A stretch of DNA of 64,000 nucleotides, from positions 434,001 through 498,000 of the forward strand of contig NZ_AP022610.1 in the NCBI RefSeq assembly GCF_010729665.1, given 5' to 3'. Shown here in pieces: positions 49,747 through 57,660 of this stretch. Below the pieces are notes generated by a model that had not been told where the DNA came from, made no database searches, and saw only the letters and a program-made list of their open reading frames with translations. Origin of the DNA: Mycolicibacterium madagascariense (lineage in GTDB: Bacteria > Actinomycetota > Actinomycetes > Mycobacteriales > Mycobacteriaceae). Position numbers and translations under genes: made by a program. Positions within the stretch are counted from its first letter, which is position 1, and the number at the start of each line of letters is the position of its first letter.

Positions 49747-50796
49747 GTGCCTGCGCCCACCAATGCCGAACATTTCGCTCTCGGAGACTTCACCCTGCAG
49801 AACGGGATCACCCTGCGCGACGCCACGCTCGCCTACACGACGTACGGAACGCTGAACGACGACAAGTCCAACGTCATCGTCTACCCCACCTGGTATTCGG
49901 GGTGGCACACCGACAACGAATGGTTGATCGGCACCGACAAGGCGCTGAATCCCGAGCGGTGGTTCATCGTGGTGCCCAACATGCTCGGCAACGGACTGTC
50001 GTCATCACCGTCGAATACGCCTGCGCCCCATGACCGTTCGCGCTTTCCCCACGTGAGCTTCTACGATCAGGTCGAGGCGCAGTATCGGCTCGTCACCGAA
50101 CGGTTCGGCATATCGACGATCGCGCTCGTCACCGGATGGTCGATGGGCGCGGGGCAGACCTATCAGTGGGCGGTCAGCCACCCCGAGATGGTCGAGCGGG
50201 CCGCCCCGTTCTGCGGTTCCAGCATCACCTCACCGCACAACAAGGTCTTCCTCGAATCGCTCGAGTTCGCCATGAAGGCCGACGCGGTCTGGGCCGACGG
50301 CGACTACTCCGCAGATGCACTGCCGATCAAGGGTCTGCGTGCCTTCGCCCGGGTGTACTCGGGGTGGGGTTATTCGCAGGCCTTCTACTGGGACGAGGAG
50401 TGGCGCAAGCTCGGCTACACGTCGTTCGACGACTTCCTGTGCGGGTTCTGGGAGGGGTTCTTCCGCGACGGCCGCGATCCGAACAACCTCCTCGCGATGC
50501 TGCGCACCTGGCACACCGGAAACGTGGGGAATACGCCGGGTTTCGGGGGTGACGTCGAGAAGGCGCTGGCGTCGATCAGGTGCCCCCTGCTGGCGATGCC
50601 CGCCGAGAAGGATCTGTACTTCCCGCCCGAGGACGAGCAGTGGGCGAGTCAGTTCATCGAGCACGGCGAAGTCCGTGTCATACCCGGGATTTGGGGCCAT
50701 TTCGCCGGCGGCGGCGCCAACGCCGTCGACACGGCGTTCATCGACGCCGGGATCCGGGAACTGCTCGCCAAGCCCGGGGCATCCGAATTACGTTGA
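49747..50796 (+). CDS. Alpha/beta hydrolase, MetX/homoserine O-acyltransferase-like
   Basis: 349 residues. The fold and length fit the homoserine O-acetyltransferase-like branch of alpha/beta hydrolases: LQNGITLRDATLAYTTYGTL at the N-terminus, nucleophile elbow TGWSMGAGQTYQWA, the acid probably in MPAEKDLYFPPED, and His in GIWGHFAGGG. The acyltransferase signature around the oxyanion loop differs (YPTWYSGWHTD), so it is probably a hydrolase rather than MetX. It lies first in an amide-utilisation cluster, sharing a promoter motif with formamidase, so an ester, amide or nitrile-related substrate is suspected. The GTG start has CGGAG 5 bases upstream. Confidence 0.75.
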   Translation: MPAPTNAEHFALGDFTLQNGITLRDATLAYTTYGTLNDDKSNVIVYPTWYSGWHTDNEWLIGTDKALNPERWFIVVPNMLGNGLSSSPSNTPAPHDRSRFPHVSFYDQVEAQYRLVTERFGISTIALVTGWSMGAGQTYQWAVSHPEMVERAAPFCGSSITSPHNKVFLESLEFAMKADAVWADGDYSADALPIKGLRAFARVYSGWGYSQAFYWDEEWRKLGYTSFDDFLCGFWEGFFRDGRDPNNLLAMLRTWHTGNVGNTPGFGGDVEKALASIRCPLLAMPAEKDLYFPPEDEQWASQFIEHGEVRVIPGIWGHFAGGGANAVDTAFIDAGIRELLAKPGASELR

Positions 50797-50887
50797 CGAT
50801 GTTCGGTTTTCGCGTGCCCCCGCGGCGAGCGCACACTGCGCCCGTGACGATGCGCGCGGGCGCTCACCGGGATAGGGTTCGCACGGA

Positions 50888-50905
50888 ATATTTCCAAACG
50901 GCAAC
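50888..50905 (+). promoter_or_regulatory. Shared amide-cluster motif, site 2
   Basis: ATATTTCCAAACGGCAAC ends 32 bases before the formamidase ATG, almost the same spacing as site 1 has to its gene. It matches the NCS1 site over 15 of 18 positions in reverse orientation. Confidence 0.6.
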
Positions 50906-50937
50906 GATGAGTCGCCGTCGATCGTCTGGAGGACGTC

Positions 50938-52191
50938 ATGCCCGAACTGCTGTTCCCACTGGATTCGACGAAGAAGTTCACCGAGCAGCAGATCATCGGG
51001 CACAACCGTTGGCACCCGGACATTCCGGCGGCGGTCACCGTCAAGCCCGGGGACACGTTTCGCGCGCACTGCCGTGAGTGGTTCGACGGAGCCATCCACA
51101 ACGACGACTCCGCCGAGGACATCCTCAACGCTCCGCTCAAGGGCGTCCACGTGCTGTCGGGCCCGTTCGCGATCGAGGGGGCCGAGCCGGGGGATCTGCT
51201 GATCGTCGACATCCTCGACGTCGGTCCCATCCCGCAGGAGGATTCGGGCCCGCTGGCCGGACAGGGCTGGGGATACACGGGCATCTTCGCCAAGCGCAAC
51301 GGTGGCGGTTTCCTCACCGAGCAGTTCCCCGATGCCTACAAGGCGATTTGGGACTTCGCCGGCCAGACCACGACGTCCCGGCACGTGCCGCACGTCAAGT
51401 ACACCGGCATCGTCCACCCCGGGTTGATGGGCACCGCTCCGTCGGCAGAGCTGCTCGCGAAGTGGAACGCCCGCGAGGGCGCGCTGATCGCGACCGATCC
51501 CGACCGGGTGCCGCCGCTGGCGCTGCCGCCGGAACCGGACGACGCGATCCTGGGAACGCTGAGCGGGGAGGCCTTCACGCGCGTGGCCGCCGAGGCGGCT
51601 CGCACCGCACCGCCCCGGGAGAACGGCGGCAACCAGGACATCAAGAACCTGACCAAGGGCTCGCGGGTCTTCTATCCGGTGTTCGTGCCCGGGGCGAACC
51701 TGTCGTTCGGGGACCTGCACTTCTCCCAGGGCGACGGCGAGATCACCTTCTGCGGGGCGATCGAGATGGGCGGATTCATGGATCTGCACGTCGACCTCAT
51801 CAAGGGCGGCATGGCGACCTACAACGTCCACGAGAACGCGATCTTCATGCCGGGCAACACCGATCCGCTGTACTCGGAGTGGATCGCGTTCTCGGGCACG
51901 TCGGTGACCCTGGACGGCGAACAGAAGTATCTCGACTCTGACCTCGCGTACCAACGCGCATGCCTGCATGCCATCGACTACCTCACCACCTTCGGCTACA
52001 GCCCCGAGCAGGCCTACCTGCTGCTGGGATCCGCCCCCATCGAAGGCCGCCTGTCCGGTGTGGTGGACATTCCGAATTCCTGTGCGACGGTCTACATCCC
52101 GACGGCGATCTTCGACTTCCCGGTCGCTCCGTCCGCAGCGGGACCGCAGCGGATCGACCCCGGCATGGGCGCACCGCACGCCAGTTTCTGA
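50938..52191 (+). CDS. Formamidase/acetamidase (FmdA/AmiE family)
   Basis: 417 residues, the usual length of the zinc-dependent FmdA/AmiE family. Landmarks: GHNRWHPDIPAAVTVKPGD at the N-terminus, GPFAIEGAEPGDLLIVDILD, GWGYTGIFAKRNGGGFLT, RENGGNQDIKNLTKGSRVFY, DLHFSQGDGEITFCGAIEMG and IEGRLSGVVDIPN. It closely resembles the inducible M. smegmatis acetamidase. It hydrolyses formamide or short amides to ammonia and the acid in the cytosol, providing nitrogen. GGAGG lies before the ATG. Neighbours supply an NCS1 permease, a MarR regulator and an AmiC-like amide sensor, the same kinds of parts as the M. smegmatis ami system. Confidence 0.92.
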   Translation: MPELLFPLDSTKKFTEQQIIGHNRWHPDIPAAVTVKPGDTFRAHCREWFDGAIHNDDSAEDILNAPLKGVHVLSGPFAIEGAEPGDLLIVDILDVGPIPQEDSGPLAGQGWGYTGIFAKRNGGGFLTEQFPDAYKAIWDFAGQTTTSRHVPHVKYTGIVHPGLMGTAPSAELLAKWNAREGALIATDPDRVPPLALPPEPDDAILGTLSGEAFTRVAAEAARTAPPRENGGNQDIKNLTKGSRVFYPVFVPGANLSFGDLHFSQGDGEITFCGAIEMGGFMDLHVDLIKGGMATYNVHENAIFMPGNTDPLYSEWIAFSGTSVTLDGEQKYLDSDLAYQRACLHAIDYLTTFGYSPEQAYLLLGSAPIEGRLSGVVDIPNSCATVYIPTAIFDFPVAPSAAGPQRIDPGMGAPHASF

Positions 52192-52225
52192 CCTTCTGTA
52201 AAGGGCTCGTGTCCGGCACGTAACG

Positions 52226-52256
52226 TTCCATTTGAAGAATTGCCGAATGGAAATAT
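52226..52256. promoter_or_regulatory. Shared amide-cluster motif, site 3, with inverted repeat
   Basis: ATTGCCGAATGGAAATAT (52239-52256) is the reverse complement of the motif upstream of formamidase and the hydrolase. TTCCATT (52226-52232) and AATGGAA (52246-52252) make an inverted repeat around it. It sits 127 bases before the permease start, in the 192-base gap after formamidase. Confidence 0.6.
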
Positions 52257-52383
52257 CACGCTAGGGTTGGCTGCTGCCAGCATGTTTCAGGCCCACAGCC
52301 CCCGGCCGCTCGTCGTCGACCGTGCCGGGAGGCCTGACCCTCTGCGGGTGCTGCGTTCACACTCACCGACAGGAAGATCACTC

Positions 52384-54123
52384 ATGAGTTCCTCCGAGCA
52401 ACCCGTGGGCGAGGTCCAGGTCCATCCCCAGCCCGCGCCACCCGGTTCCGGCCCCTGGGCCCGGTTCGTCACGTGGGCCGGTCAAGACACGATCGAGGAC
52501 TACTCGCTGCGCTACGCGCCGAAGTCCTTTCGAAAGTGGTCCCCGATGGCATGTGCGATCACCGCCCTCGGCGGGATCGCCTATCTCGCCGACTATTCGA
52601 TCGGTGCGTCGATCGCCGTCTCGCACGGTTCGGCGAGTGCGGTGGTGGCGATCATCGTCGCCGCGGTCACGATCTTCCTGACCGGCATCCCGATCGCCTA
52701 CTACGCCGCGAAGTACAACATCGACATGGACTTGCTCACGCGCGGAGCGGGTTTCGGCTACTTCGGCTCCACCCTGACCAGTCTGATCTACGCCAGTTTC
52801 TGCTTCATCTTCTTCGCCCTCGAGGGCTCGATCATGGCGCAGGCGATGAAGCTGGCCCTGCACATCCCGCTGGCACTGGGATACGTCCTCGGCTCGCTGA
52901 TCATCATTCCGCTCGTGCTCTACGGGATGACCGCGCTGGCCAAGTTCCAGGTGTGGACCCAGCCCCTGTGGCTCGTCCTGTTCGTCGCGCCCATCGTCTT
53001 CATCGCCACGGCAGATCCCAAGGGCTTCAACGGGTTCCTCACCTGGGCGGGCGACGGTGGCACCGAACGGGTGACCGCGATCGGCGTCGGCGCCGGAGCT
53101 GGCGTGGCACTGTCGCTGATCGCCCAGATCGGCGAGCAGGTCGACTATCTGCGCTTCATGCCCGAGAAGTCCGAGACGCCGCCGTGGCGCTGGTGGAGTG
53201 CGGTGCTCGCGGCGGGGCCGGGCTGGGTGATTCTGGGAGCGGCCAAGCAGATCTGCGGTGCGTTCCTCGCGTTCTACGTCGCAGGCAAGGTGGGTTTCAC
53301 CGCGGCCACCGAACCGATCCAGCAGTTCCTCGGTGGATTCGGGTCGGTATTGCACAACGACACGGTGGCGTTGGCGGTGGCCACCATCATGGTGCTGCTG
53401 TCGCAGGTGAAGATCAACGTCACCAACGCCTACTCGGGCTCGCTGTCGTGGTCGAACTTCTTCAGCCGCGTGCTGCACATCCACCCGGGCCGGGTGGTGT
53501 GGCTGGGCCTGCACATCGCGATCGCGCTGGCGCTGATGCTCGGCAACATGTTCGCGGTCCTCAACACCATCCTCGGCTTCTACTCGAACGTGGCGATCGC
53601 CTGGATCGGCGCCATCGTCGCCGACCTCGTCATCAACAAGCCGCTGCTGAAGTTGAGCCCGTCCTACGTCGAGTTCAAGCGGGCGTACCTCTACAGCATC
53701 AACCCCGTCGGCTTCGTGTCGATGATGGTCGGCTCGTTCTTCTCGATCCTGGCCTTCTACAACGTGTTCGGTGACTTCATGGCGGCCTGGTCGCCGTACC
53801 TGGCGTTGGCGTTGGCGTTCTTCCTCTCGCCGGTGATCTGCATTCTGACCAAGGGGAAGTACTACCTGGTCCGTCCGAACCCCATCCGCGAGGAGATCGA
53901 GAAGGAACCGCTCTGGGCGGGCCAGACGCTGCTCGACATCGTCGACCAGAAGCGCTACGAGCTGCCCGACATGGTGCACGACTGCCCGTTCCACGGCGGC
54001 ACCATCTCGTCGCTGACGTGCACCCTCACCAAGTGTCACGACCTCTGCAAGACGAGCGCCTACATCGATTCGGTGACCACGGCGACGCTGCGCAACGCCG
54101 CGGAGCCACAGCCGACGACCTGA
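52384..54123 (+). CDS. NCS1-family nucleobase/amide-type permease with Cys-rich tail
   Basis: 579 residues. A 12-helix cytosine/purine/allantoin permease: DTIEDYSLRYAPKSFRKW before the first helix, NVTNAYSGSLSWSNFFSR in the middle, GFYSNVAIAWIGAIVADLV. It should import a nitrogen compound by cation symport, presumably the substrate or precursor of formamidase. The start ATG at 52384 follows AGGAAG; the frame extends upstream to 52240 without family features. Odd feature: after the last helix the cytosolic tail carries four Cys and two or three His within 25 residues (DCPFHGG, LTCTLTKCHDLCK), which looks like a metal or Fe-S site and is not usual for NCS1 permeases. Confidence 0.85.
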   Translation: MSSSEQPVGEVQVHPQPAPPGSGPWARFVTWAGQDTIEDYSLRYAPKSFRKWSPMACAITALGGIAYLADYSIGASIAVSHGSASAVVAIIVAAVTIFLTGIPIAYYAAKYNIDMDLLTRGAGFGYFGSTLTSLIYASFCFIFFALEGSIMAQAMKLALHIPLALGYVLGSLIIIPLVLYGMTALAKFQVWTQPLWLVLFVAPIVFIATADPKGFNGFLTWAGDGGTERVTAIGVGAGAGVALSLIAQIGEQVDYLRFMPEKSETPPWRWWSAVLAAGPGWVILGAAKQICGAFLAFYVAGKVGFTAATEPIQQFLGGFGSVLHNDTVALAVATIMVLLSQVKINVTNAYSGSLSWSNFFSRVLHIHPGRVVWLGLHIAIALALMLGNMFAVLNTILGFYSNVAIAWIGAIVADLVINKPLLKLSPSYVEFKRAYLYSINPVGFVSMMVGSFFSILAFYNVFGDFMAAWSPYLALALAFFLSPVICILTKGKYYLVRPNPIREEIEKEPLWAGQTLLDIVDQKRYELPDMVHDCPFHGGTISSLTCTLTKCHDLCKTSAYIDSVTTATLRNAAEPQPTT

Positions 54124-54130
54124 TCAAACC

Positions 54131-54173
54131 CGAATGCCCACGACCGCAATTGGCTTGCGGCCGTGGGCATTCG
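54131..54173. terminator. Bidirectional hairpin, 19-bp stem with one mismatch
   Basis: CGAATGCCCACGACCGCAA (54131-54149) pairs with 54155-54173 except for one base, with loop TTGGC. It lies 7 bases after the permease stop and 10 bases before the convergent marR stop, so it serves both. Confidence 0.85.
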
Positions 54174-54183
54174 GATGTCGAGG

Positions 54184-54627
54184 TCAGCCGACGCGGTCGT
54201 CGGCCTTGAGCCGATCCAGCAGGTTCAGCACCGCGGGGATCACCTCGTCGGCGTCCGCGCTGAGATCTTCCCGCAGTGAGCTCAGGGCGCGGCGCTGGCT
54301 GGCGTAGAGCTGGCTGCCGCGGCGGGTCGGGGCGACGAGGACGTGCCTGCGGTCGACGTCTCCGACCTTGCGCAGCACCAGATTGGCATCGATCATCGCG
54401 TCGATGAGGCGGGTCAGACTTGGACCCGTGAGTTGAGTTGCGCTCTGCAGGGACGCCATTGGCAGCGGCTCGCCACCGTCCAGCGCCGCGAGGACATGCC
54501 ACTGCGCGACGGGGATACCGTCGAGGTGGCCGCCGATGCGCTTGTCGAGCAGGGTCGATACCGTGCGCAGTGTGCGCGACAGCTCCTCCAGCGCGTCAGC
54601 GGTGTCGATGCTAGAGTCTGCTACCAC
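54184..54627 (-). CDS. MarR-family regulator (AmiA-like position)
   Basis: 147 residues. A winged-helix MarR domain: VAQWHVLAALDGGEPLPMAS, ATQLTGPSLTRLIDAMIDAN as the recognition region, and VGDVDRRHVLVAPTRRG as the wing. In the M. smegmatis acetamidase system a MarR-type protein (AmiA) represses the amide genes; this gene lies beside an AmiC-like sensor and a formamidase gene, so the same role is likely. The start is GTG at 54627. The 91-base divergent gap to the sensor gene contains an 8-bp inverted repeat and a copy of the shared promoter motif. Confidence 0.85.
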   Translation of the reverse strand: MVADSSIDTADALEELSRTLRTVSTLLDKRIGGHLDGIPVAQWHVLAALDGGEPLPMASLQSATQLTGPSLTRLIDAMIDANLVLRKVGDVDRRHVLVAPTRRGSQLYASQRRALSSLREDLSADADEVIPAVLNLLDRLKADDRVG

Positions 54628-54639
54628 CCCCGCAGTTTA

Positions 54640-54691
54640 CAGCCAATTCCTATATTTCCCTCCGAGAACTGCGATTCGACGAGATTGGCTG
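54640..54691. promoter_or_regulatory. marR/amiC-like divergent operator region
   Basis: CAGCCAAT (54640-54647) and ATTGGCTG (54684-54691) are perfect inverted repeats. Between them ATATTTCCCTCCGAGAAC (54652-54669) matches the motif of the other amide-cluster promoters at 13 of 18 positions. This is a good candidate for autoregulation by the MarR protein. Confidence 0.5.
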
Positions 54692-54718
54692 GTGGCCTCC
54701 GAGGTCGGGTGATCCGAT

Positions 54719-55813
54719 GTGAGCGTCGTGATGCCGCGAGATGGACGATGGGGCCGGGACACGGTCGACGTCGCGCTGGTGGTCCCGTTGAGTGGCCCCG
54801 CGGGCATGTTCGGGCCCTCGTGCGAGGCGTGCGCCGAGCTCGCCGTCGAACACCTCAATGCCCGCGGCGGCATCCTGGGCCGGCGGGTTCGGCTGCATCC
54901 GGTCGACGCGGGGGCCGCGCTACCCGTGCTGGCCGACGAGGTCGACCGACTGGTCAGCAGCGGGGCGGTCGACGGTGTCGTCGGTTGGCATCTGTCCAAC
55001 GCGCGCAACGCGATCACGCCGAGGACGGCCGGCCGCGTCCCCTACGTCTACACCACCTTCTACGAGGGCGGCGAGAGCAACGACGGTGTCTTCATGGTGG
55101 GGGAGACTCCCGAGCAGCAGTTGTTCCCCGCGCTGCGCTGGCTCCGCCAGGTGCGCGGCATCCGGCGGTGGTGCGTGGTGGGCAACGACTACGTGTGGCC
55201 GAGGATGACCGCGCGGGCGATGCGGGAGTTCATCGCGAACACCGACCTCGACTACGTCGGGGAGACGTTCCTTCCCCTGGGCGGCCGCGACTTTCGGGCC
55301 GCGCTGCGACAAATCCACGCCTCCACCGCACAGGGCGTGCTGGTGCTGATGGTCGGCGCGGACAACGCCGCCTTCAACCGCGCCTTCGCCCGCGCGCGCC
55401 TGGACGAGAGCAGGCTGAGACTGTCGATGATGATCGGCGAGGACGTCCTGTTCGCCAGCGGTAGTACGGCCACGCACGACTTGTACACGGCGAGTGGCTA
55501 TTTCGAGAGCGTGGTGTCGCCGGACTCGATGAGCTTCGGCGCCGAGTACCAGCGACGGTTCGGGGCCACCGCGCCGTCGCTCAACAACATCGGCGAGTCC
55601 TGCTATGAAGGCCTACTACTGTTCGCGTCGTTGGCCGAGGCCGCCCGCAGCCTGGACCTGCGCGACATCCGAGCCTCCTCGCACGGGGTGACCTATCAGG
55701 GACCGCGCGGCGAGGTGCACGTCGAGGGCGCCCACACGACGCAACCCGTATTCCTGGCTGGCACCGACGATCTGGACTTCAGCGTGCTGACCCAGTTGGA
55801 CGGCGACGGTTAG
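54719..55813 (+). CDS. AmiC-like amide-binding sensor protein
   Basis: 364 residues with a type I periplasmic-binding fold: DVALVVPLSGPAGMFGPSCE, LNARGGILGRRVRLHPVDAG, YTTFYEGGESNDGVFMVGET, and FGAEYQRRFGATAPSLNNIG. There is no signal peptide, so it acts in the cytosol like AmiC of Pseudomonas and M. smegmatis, which senses short amides and relieves repression. This fits its place beside marR and formamidase. The start is GTG at 54719; ATG at 54731 is an alternative. The stop overlaps the end of the convergent SRPBCC gene by 4 bases. Confidence 0.82.
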   Translation: MSVVMPRDGRWGRDTVDVALVVPLSGPAGMFGPSCEACAELAVEHLNARGGILGRRVRLHPVDAGAALPVLADEVDRLVSSGAVDGVVGWHLSNARNAITPRTAGRVPYVYTTFYEGGESNDGVFMVGETPEQQLFPALRWLRQVRGIRRWCVVGNDYVWPRMTARAMREFIANTDLDYVGETFLPLGGRDFRAALRQIHASTAQGVLVLMVGADNAAFNRAFARARLDESRLRLSMMIGEDVLFASGSTATHDLYTASGYFESVVSPDSMSFGAEYQRRFGATAPSLNNIGESCYEGLLLFASLAEAARSLDLRDIRASSHGVTYQGPRGEVHVEGAHTTQPVFLAGTDDLDFSVLTQLDGDG

Positions 55814-56241
55814 CCGTACAGCTCCTCGAACTTCTTGATCGACCGCTCGATGTCGCCCTTGACGGCGCGCGAGGCCGCCATGCCGATGGGGCCGAACAGC
55901 GGTGCCCCGCCCAGGTCGATCTTGAGCGTGAACGTCGAACCCTTGGGCGCCGGCTTGACGGTCATCTTCAAGGCGTATCTGGTGCCGCCGACGCCCTCGC
56001 CGGTGATGCCGATCAGCCGCGGCGGGTCGAGCTCTTCGACGGTCCAGGTGACGCGGTTGCGCATGCCCTTGGCGCCTGCGACGCCCACGATCGTGGTGCC
56101 GACCGCCAGCTCGTCGGGCAGGTCGCTGCGCCAGCCCTGATGCATCGTCAGCCAGTCGCCGAGCGAGGAAAGATCGGAGACGTGCGACCACGCCTCCTCC
56201 GGGCTGACGGACAGCGTGCGTGACAACTCGACCTTGGCCAT
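55810..56241 (-). CDS. SRPBCC (polyketide cyclase/START-like) family protein
   Basis: 143 residues. The START/Bet v1-like pattern is clear: VELSRTLSVSPEEAWSHVSD, LGDWLTMHQGW, RVTWTVEELDPPRLIGITGE, and a C-terminal helix GDIERSIKKFEELYG. Such proteins bind a hydrophobic ligand in a helix-grip cavity. They are abundant in mycobacteria with mostly unknown roles. The ATG lies 9 bases after the stop of the upstream serine hydrolase gene, so the two form an operon. Confidence 0.8.
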   Translation of the reverse strand: MAKVELSRTLSVSPEEAWSHVSDLSSLGDWLTMHQGWRSDLPDELAVGTTIVGVAGAKGMRNRVTWTVEELDPPRLIGITGEGVGGTRYALKMTVKPAPKGSTFTLKIDLGGAPLFGPIGMAASRAVKGDIERSIKKFEELYG

Positions 56242-56250
56242 GGGCTCAGG

Positions 56251-57495
56251 CTATCCGGCGGTCGTTCGCGGGAACGCCGCGGCGATGCCGTCGAGCACCG
56301 CGGGGTAGCGCTTCGCCTCCCGATGCCCGCCGGGCTTGCCGCTGCTGACGACGCCGACGGCGATGTCGCGCTCCGGGTCGGCCCACACCGCGATGTCGAC
56401 CAGGCCGGTGTGGCCGAACGCGGCGGGCGCATTCAACCCGAACGGCCCAAATCGCTTGGAGCCCAACATGTAACCGGTACCCCAGCGCAACGGCATCAAT
56501 CCCATCGCGATGTCCGGTCGCAACCGCCGCGCCTGCGTGGTGGCCGCGCGCAGCGTCGCCGGCTGCATGATGCGCACGCCGTCGAGTTCGCCTCCGCGGC
56601 GCCACATCTCGGCGAAGCGGGACAGTTCGTTGGCCGTCGACACGGTGCTCGACGACGGCACCACGCTGGTGAGGAACTGCGGGGTGTTGGTGAACGGGAT
56701 GATCTGCTGCGTCGTCCCGCCGACCGCCAGCTTGAAGGCCGCGGCGATCGGCGCGGGGAGCGGTTTGCCCGTTGCATGGCTGGGCGCCACCAGCGGAACG
56801 TCCTCCGGGCTGACGCCGTAATTGGTCCAGCGAAAGCCGAGGGGTTTCAGGATCTCGTCGGCCAGCACGTCGCGAATGTTCTTGCCGGTGGCCGCCGAGA
56901 CGATCTCCCGCGTGAGCGGACCCCACGTCAATGCGTGATACATGTGCACGAGGCCCGGCGGGTAGATCGTCCGCAGGTTGCCGAGCATCTCGCGGGCATA
57001 CTCGCTGTCGTCCATCCGCCGCAGGTCGGGCTTGGGCCCCGTCGCGAAGGGGACGCCCGCGCTGTGGGTCAACACGTGCCGGATCGTCGTGCGGTCCTTG
57101 CGATGGCTGGTGTACGTCGGCAGGTACGTGCACACACGGTCGTCGAGCGACAGCACGCCGCGTTCGGCGAGCAGGTGGAAGACGGTGGTCGTCATCGCCT
57201 TCGCCGCGGAGTACACGCAGAACGGGGTCTGCGTCGTGACCGGGATCTTCTCGGCGTCGGGCGGATCGTCGGGACCGTTGCCCCAGCCGTGTCCGATCGC
57301 CCGGTCGAGGACGACGGTGCCGCGATGGCGGACGCACACCTGGATCGCGGGATGCATGCCCGCCGCGTACCAGTGCCGGGTGGCGCGCCAGATGCGGTCG
57401 ATCGCCGAGGCGTCGACGCCGGAGTGGTCCTCGTCGCCGAACGACGTGACCGCATCGAGGTCGGCGGGGACGCGGATTCTGCCGTCCGGGGTCAT
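56251..57495 (-). CDS. Serine hydrolase, class C beta-lactamase/EstB family
   Basis: 414 residues. The SxxK motif is VYSAAKAM (Ser96, Lys99). The Tyr motif is MYHALTWG, and near the C-terminus AFGHTGLVDIAVWADP replaces the KTG box with HTG, as in EstB-type esterases. No signal peptide is visible, so it is probably a cytosolic esterase/lipase-type enzyme rather than a secreted antibiotic-degrading lactamase. It is first in an operon with the SRPBCC protein. The upstream gap carries two kinds of short tandem repeats, one of them palindromic, that may be its operator. Confidence 0.85.
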   Translation of the reverse strand: MTPDGRIRVPADLDAVTSFGDEDHSGVDASAIDRIWRATRHWYAAGMHPAIQVCVRHRGTVVLDRAIGHGWGNGPDDPPDAEKIPVTTQTPFCVYSAAKAMTTTVFHLLAERGVLSLDDRVCTYLPTYTSHRKDRTTIRHVLTHSAGVPFATGPKPDLRRMDDSEYAREMLGNLRTIYPPGLVHMYHALTWGPLTREIVSAATGKNIRDVLADEILKPLGFRWTNYGVSPEDVPLVAPSHATGKPLPAPIAAAFKLAVGGTTQQIIPFTNTPQFLTSVVPSSSTVSTANELSRFAEMWRRGGELDGVRIMQPATLRAATTQARRLRPDIAMGLMPLRWGTGYMLGSKRFGPFGLNAPAAFGHTGLVDIAVWADPERDIAVGVVSSGKPGGHREAKRYPAVLDGIAAAFPRTTAG

Positions 57496-57529
57496 GGGAG
57501 AGACCCTACTCGTGGCCGTGCCGCCCGAC

Positions 57530-57610
57530 GGTCTCCGCGGGCGGTCTCCGCGGGCGATGCCGCCGTCGCGGGCGTCAACGAATGATGACGATCGTCAACG
57601 AATGATGACG
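57530..57610. repeat. Short tandem repeats with a duplicated palindrome upstream of the serine hydrolase
   Basis: GGTCTCCGCGGGC occurs twice head to tail (57530-57542, 57543-57555). Then CGTCAACGAATGATGACG occurs twice with a 20-base period (57573-57590, 57593-57610); each copy has CGTCA/TGACG inverted ends. Two identical operator-like sites on nearly two helical turns suggest cooperative protein binding. Confidence 0.75.
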
Positions 57611-57660
57611 CCCAAAAATCCGACATGACTCCCAGACCGCCCGGCGCCCGCCGTTCGGGA

